64,000 nucleotides of DNA, taken from positions 248,001-312,000 of the forward strand of contig CAVZQP010000001.1 of assembly GCA_963777485.1 (NCBI GenBank), read 5' to 3'. Below the pieces are notes generated by a model. That model worked only from the letters and a program-made list of their open reading frames with translations. It was not told where the DNA came from and made no database searches. Source of the stretch: Bog-473 sp963777485 (GTDB lineage: Bacteria; Actinomycetota; Acidimicrobiia; Acidimicrobiales; RAAP-2). Below are positions 61,401 to 64,000 of this stretch, piece by piece. The stretch's first letter is position 1, and every line of letters begins with the position of its first letter. Position numbers and translations under genes: made by a program.

Positions 61401-61934
61401 AGTCAACCCGGGATCGGCGCCGTGGGGGCAAAGTTGTACTACGGCGACGGTCGGGTACAGCACGCCGGCGTGATTCTCGGGGTTCACGGGGTCGCGGCCC
61501 ATGCGCACCGGAACTTCGACCGTCTTTCGACCGGGTATTTCGGGCATCTCCAACTGGCGCACCGGATGTCCGGGGTGACGGCGGCGTGCATGGTCGTCCG
61601 GCGCGAAGCCTGGCGCCAGGTGGGCGGATTCGACGAGGCCAGCCTGCCCAACGTCCTGAACGACGTGGACCTGTGCCTTCGACTCGGACAGGCTGGATGG
61701 GACATCGTGTGGACCCCCTACGCGGAGTTGTTCCACCACGAGTCAACGAGTCGCGGCATCGACAACGAGGGGCCTCAAGCCGAGGCATTTGCCAGAGCAG
61801 TCGCCGTGATGGAGACCAAGTGGGGTATGGAGGGTCTCCGCAACGACCCGCACTACAGCCCCAATCTTTCGCTCGACGCGGAGGACTTCTCGCTCGCCTG
61901 GCCACCTCGGGTCCCGCTGTACCGCTGGAAATAG
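58434..61934 (+). CDS. Four-domain glycan enzyme: sulfotransferase-like, methyltransferase, two GT2 domains
   Basis: A single chain of 1166 residues. Residues about 20-245 look like a sulfotransferase: P-loop-like FVVGMHASGVDLLGDAL and late VVSYDDLVGQGKETLSRVGTFL. A class I methyltransferase follows (about 275-450, ATVLDVGCAIGMLVEALRDCG, MTCIEVLEHLPPWMADAAV). A charged coiled coil (about 465-560) leads to GT2 domain one (from about 626, ISVIMPVYNPPVDMLRAAIESV; DHDD at about 716; SQDWDLTLR) and GT2 domain two (from about 884, VSVIIPTRDGDRLTRCIDSV; NDDTEV near 970; NDVDLCLRLGQAGWDIVWTPYAELFHHES). It may build and decorate a surface glycan processively. ATG 58434 is the start. A linker after the coiled coil resembles other long GT2 chains. 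Confidence 0.88.
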   Translation: MSGVRRATDGSLTSQNGRANAVFVVGMHASGVDLLGDALSLLGLPALRDDESQPRYRRLSSFNDRLLTAATAPGEPLPAAAPAELVRELAEWLPEAKDIATKLLPEDSAPWVWADPRLSFLVPFWSAALDLTPAVILVHRAPWAMTTELTPGTAGAVATWDRYNRSALVLCGRYPSLVVSYDDLVGQGKETLSRVGTFLSSLGMPVTDDLGPAIAPLDSLDAVSDDRDPGSSDADKAAAVLPAHKTLHRLLASLDGQTVQDDGSPSESLVDVTADFYTEDYYGTSYDEGGVPYRRDEEVWVSFFEGVANAIAKSLGPATVLDVGCAIGMLVEALRDCGIDAKGFDLSPWAIGQVPARLQPFCWVGSVTEEIEGHYDLMTCIEVLEHLPPWMADAAVANICRHADRVLFSSTPDDFDEPTHLNVEAGGYWANLFRQHGFVRDLTHDTDFLAPHAMLFRRGEADAESLVADYERALWAAKKSALDTAKEQQRLRDAAIAEVRREKEEEALQFKNSLEGLNRRRDAENRAAFEQVRYFEDGQRRLAGLLEHRETQLKEVYSTKTFRYSTKLRGLYGRLRGIGVVSAATLPLPTVLPPGTYQTWIETYDTLDDDARASIRSELSALTPGPKISVIMPVYNPPVDMLRAAIESVRDQLYEEWELCIADDCSTDTAVQQLLSEYAASDNRVKVIRRKENGHISAASNSALSLVSGEWVALLDHDDILAPHALAMFALAIADHPEAGVIYSDEDKLDQSGKRRDPFFKPDFDPLLLLGQNFVSHFSAFRKDMVDRVGGYRVGYEGSQDWDLTLRVTELLTPAQVVHIPHVLYHWRVHASSTASVVSAKPYAVDAGQRAVMDHLERTRRRATTTRIGQWGFNRVTWELPDPPPKVSVIIPTRDGDRLTRCIDSVLAFTIYPDFEVLVVDNGSGKRSTMEYLRSNEHRITVIRDDRPFNHSALNNLAVAQSSGDVVCLLNDDTEVIGSGWMAEMVSQLSQPGIGAVGAKLYYGDGRVQHAGVILGVHGVAAHAHRNFDRLSTGYFGHLQLAHRMSGVTAACMVVRREAWRQVGGFDEASLPNVLNDVDLCLRLGQAGWDIVWTPYAELFHHESTSRGIDNEGPQAEAFARAVAVMETKWGMEGLRNDPHYSPNLSLDAEDFSLAWPPRVPLYRWK

Positions 61935-61969
61935 CGGAACGGGCGTCCGACCGAAGTCAGGCGCTCACT

Positions 61970-62899
61970 TCACGCTGACACCAGCGCCGCCAACACCTCC
62001 ACGAACCGGTCCGGGTCGCCGAAGTACTCGTCCGCGTACGCCTTGCCCGAAGCGGACGCGTTCGCCCGCTTCTCTGGCACCTGCATCTCGAGTGTGGCCG
62101 CAACGAGCTCGGCCGGATCGGCGAACGTCTGCCCACTGGACGCATGTGCATGGAAGGTTGCGGGGCCGCAGGCGCTGGGCACGATCACGGGTGTGCCGAA
62201 ACGGAGCGCCTCCACGCACTCGAGACCGATGAGGGGTCCCGGAGCGAGGTCGACGCAGACCGAGGCGTGTGCCATCAGACGCCAGAGGTCGGTGCGAGCG
62301 TCGATGCCGACGTGTCCACGAAGCGTCCGTTCCTTCCAGGCAGATGCGATTCCGTCGCCGACGACGACGAGCTCGGTATCGGGCAGCGCTGCACCAATCC
62401 ACTCCACCGCTGCGGGCGGGTCCGCTCCCTCTTCGGGGTTGGAGAGGATAAGCACGTAGCCCGTGAAGCCGAAACCGTGATGCCGATGCTCTGCGGCCAG
62501 AGGATTGATCGGAACATACGGAGCCAAGGGTGACCGGTCGGGATGGTCGGGGTCGGGCACCAGCGACAGTTGCGTCCATGGGGGCGTAACGGAATCTTCG
62601 GCAGCCGTGAGATAGAAGCCCGCCCGGAATCCTCCGGACGGCAGCGCGTGTGCAATGCCTGGCCCCAGTTCGTCGACGATCACGACACCGTCAGGCGATA
62701 TGTCGGCTGTCTGACGAAGGTCGCAGCCCGACGGCAAGCCCAGGACGTCGAACAGGCCGTCTGCGGTCGGCTGCGCCGGCCAATCCGGTGCAATCACCGC
62801 CACCTCACCCAGGCGCGACGCGGCACCGGCGAGAGCACGCGTGACGAACGAGGTCTCTCCGTCGGTCCCCCAGTGCAGCGCAACGACAACGGTCTTCAG
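61970..62899 (-). CDS. GT-B-type glycosyltransferase-like protein, probable CTG start
   Basis: A protein of about 309 residues with a GT4-like C-terminal half: YVLILSNPEEGADPPAAVEWIGAALPDTELVVVGDG, ARTDLWRLMAHASVCVDLAPGPLIGLECVEALRFGTPVIVPSACGPATFHAHAS. The usual EX7E reads G-L-E-C-V-E-A-L, so the first Glu of the pair is replaced. The N-terminus fits KTVVVALHWGTDGETSFVTRAL. A CTG at 62899 has GAGG 8 bases upstream and starts exactly there; a TTG at 62950 would add 17 residues with no ribosome site. It lies 25 or more bases after the GT2 gene on the same strand and converges with the four-domain gene. Confidence 0.78.
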   Translation of the reverse strand: MKTVVVALHWGTDGETSFVTRALAGAASRLGEVAVIAPDWPAQPTADGLFDVLGLPSGCDLRQTADISPDGVVIVDELGPGIAHALPSGGFRAGFYLTAAEDSVTPPWTQLSLVPDPDHPDRSPLAPYVPINPLAAEHRHHGFGFTGYVLILSNPEEGADPPAAVEWIGAALPDTELVVVGDGIASAWKERTLRGHVGIDARTDLWRLMAHASVCVDLAPGPLIGLECVEALRFGTPVIVPSACGPATFHAHASSGQTFADPAELVAATLEMQVPEKRANASASGKAYADEYFGDPDRFVEVLAALVSA

Positions 62900-62975
62900 G
62901 GAGCCGACCTCTGTGGATCCTGCCGAAATTCGACCGGTTGTCGCAGCCAACGCGGAGGTCGACCGGGCGCAGCGC

Positions 62976-64000
62976 TCAACCCAGCGTGACGGTGGAGTAC
63001 CACTGGTTCCAGGCTTCCTCTTCTTCCGGCGTGGCGAGCGCGCACGACGGATCGCGTCGGGTGATGTGAGGACTCAAGTAGGTGTCTCCCTGCTCAATGT
63101 AGTCCTTCCATCGTTCGACGAATCGTACGATGTCGCCGACACCACCGGCGGTCCCCCGGCTTGGCGATTCGTGGTGCACCAGTTCGGCGTCTGGTTCGAA
63201 GATCGTCCGGTAGCCTTTTTGTGCCGCGCGGAGGCAGTAGTCGACGTCGTTGAGATCCACGCCCAGGCTCTCGTCGAATCCCTGCAGCTCTTCGAACACC
63301 TCGAGCCGGGTGGCCAGGCAGGCGCCCGTCACCGCCGCGCACTCACGTGTCGCCGTCGCCATGTGGAGGTATCCGGGCGCATCGCTACCGAGGCCGGCCA
63401 AGGGATGGCCGGCGGCTCCGTTCAACCCGATCACCAGTCCGCAGTGCTGGACCCGCTGGTTCGGGTACAGCAGGCGAGCCCCGGCTGCCCCCACGTCGGT
63501 CCGCAGGGCGTGCGCCACCAGGGCGTCCAGCCAGCCCGGTCGCAGAGCTTCGATGTCGTTGTTGAGGAAGAGGAGGACCTCACCTCCCGCCTCGCAGGCG
63601 GCGAAATTGTTGAGCCGTGCCCAATTGAACGGTCGTGGGTCGTGCAGGACGCGCATGCCGTTTGTCCCGGAGAGCCGTTCGACCAGCGTCCGTGTCTCGA
63701 GGTCGGACGAGCCGTTGTCAACCAGCAGGAGCTCAAGGTCGGCTTCGCCTGCCGTGGCACGGATGGAGTCGACGCACGAGCGGAGGAATTGAGGTTGGTC
63801 GCGGAAGGGGATGATGACGGTGACCCTGACGCGAGCAGGGGGCCGGCGCTCGATGTGGAATGTGCCGGCCCGTGGGCCGCTGCGCACGTCCGATGGGTCG
63901 CCTCGGCGGCGCAACGCGGCCACTATGTGCTCGCCTTCGTTGTCGCCAGTCGGTGTGCGATCGGTGCGGTGGCAGAGCACCTCCGGAACGTGGCCGACCG
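62976..64000 (-). CDS. GT2 glycosyltransferase, partial (N-terminus beyond window)
   Basis: At least 341 residues, running off the right edge. A GT2 domain is complete: VRVTVIIPFRDQPQFLRSCVDSIRA, LLLVDNGSSDLETR, RPFNWARLNNFAACEAGGEVLLFLNNDIEALRPGWLD, LYPNQRVQHCGLVIGLNGAAGHP, and LNDVDYCLRAAQKGYRTIFEPDAELVHHES. The frame stays open to base 64000 and reads VGHVPEVLCHR there, the same phrase that ends the first GT2 domain of the neighbouring four-domain protein (VHIPHVLYHW). So this is probably also a tandem GT2 protein whose first domain lies outside the window. A GTG at 63980 is unlikely to be the true start. Confidence 0.88.
   Translation of the reverse strand, partial: VGHVPEVLCHRTDRTPTGDNEGEHIVAALRRRGDPSDVRSGPRAGTFHIERRPPARVRVTVIIPFRDQPQFLRSCVDSIRATAGEADLELLLVDNGSSDLETRTLVERLSGTNGMRVLHDPRPFNWARLNNFAACEAGGEVLLFLNNDIEALRPGWLDALVAHALRTDVGAAGARLLYPNQRVQHCGLVIGLNGAAGHPLAGLGSDAPGYLHMATATRECAAVTGACLATRLEVFEELQGFDESLGVDLNDVDYCLRAAQKGYRTIFEPDAELVHHESPSRGTAGGVGDIVRFVERWKDYIEQGDTYLSPHITRRDPSCALATPEEEEAWNQWYSTVTLG

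Overview
The window is GC-rich, densely packed chromosomal DNA from an actinobacterium. The evidence is the gene order (rsmI-metG-tatD-exported protein-rsmA-ispE; glmU-prs; rplY-pth-mfd-SurA-like-mazG-eno-ftsB-DUF501-ppx), the two tiny actinobacterial ribosomal proteins bS22 and bL37, many GTG starts, short overlaps between genes, and many apparently leaderless promoters. The overall gene style suggests an uncultured member of the Acidimicrobiia, but that placement is inference. I see no phage, transposon, integron or CRISPR array.

Layout. 1-7.5 kb: a cytochrome P450 cut by the window edge, a secernin-type C69 hydrolase, an HdeD-like membrane protein, a fumarylacetoacetate-hydrolase-family enzyme, a NifU-type Fe-S protein, a MarR regulator with its exporter, and an acyl-CoA dehydrogenase. 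7.5-10.5 kb: a probable metal-responsive operon with a structured leader encoding a 20-residue peptide, a soluble PRC/MgtE-N/CBS protein and an NRAMP-related transporter with altered metal-site motifs. 10.6-14 kb: three overlapping genes (GT4 glycosyltransferase, methyltransferase, alpha/alpha-barrel protein). 14-18.4 kb: hydrolase, a frameshifted lipoprotein, an unknown protein and two methyltransferases. 18.4-26.2 kb: M1 aminopeptidase, PfkB kinase, YchF, and a copper-type SCO1 module with two companions, then a GDPD phosphodiesterase.

26.2-39 kb is housekeeping: bL37, DUF192, rsmI, metG, tatD, a frameshifted RlpA-like exported protein in the slot where mycobacteria carry rpfB, rsmA, ispE, bS22, a two-component system, tRNA-Gln, a GlmU that lacks its acetyltransferase end, and prs. 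From 39.06 to 45.99 kb a surface-polysaccharide block sits between prs and rplY, genes that are normally neighbours. 46.1-56.9 kb returns to the conserved housekeeping run. 57-64 kb is a second polysaccharide region, with a 1166-residue four-domain protein (sulfotransferase-like, methyltransferase, and two GT2 domains) and further glycosyltransferases running off the right edge.

Points most worth following are the peptide-plus-hairpin leader in front of the putative Mg2+ operon, three genes that appear to start at CTG with well-placed Shine-Dalgarno sequences, the truncated GlmU, the four-domain glycan enzyme, and three single-base frameshifts that all fall in exported or membrane proteins. 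The frameshifts may be real lesions or consensus errors, and the sequence alone cannot decide.
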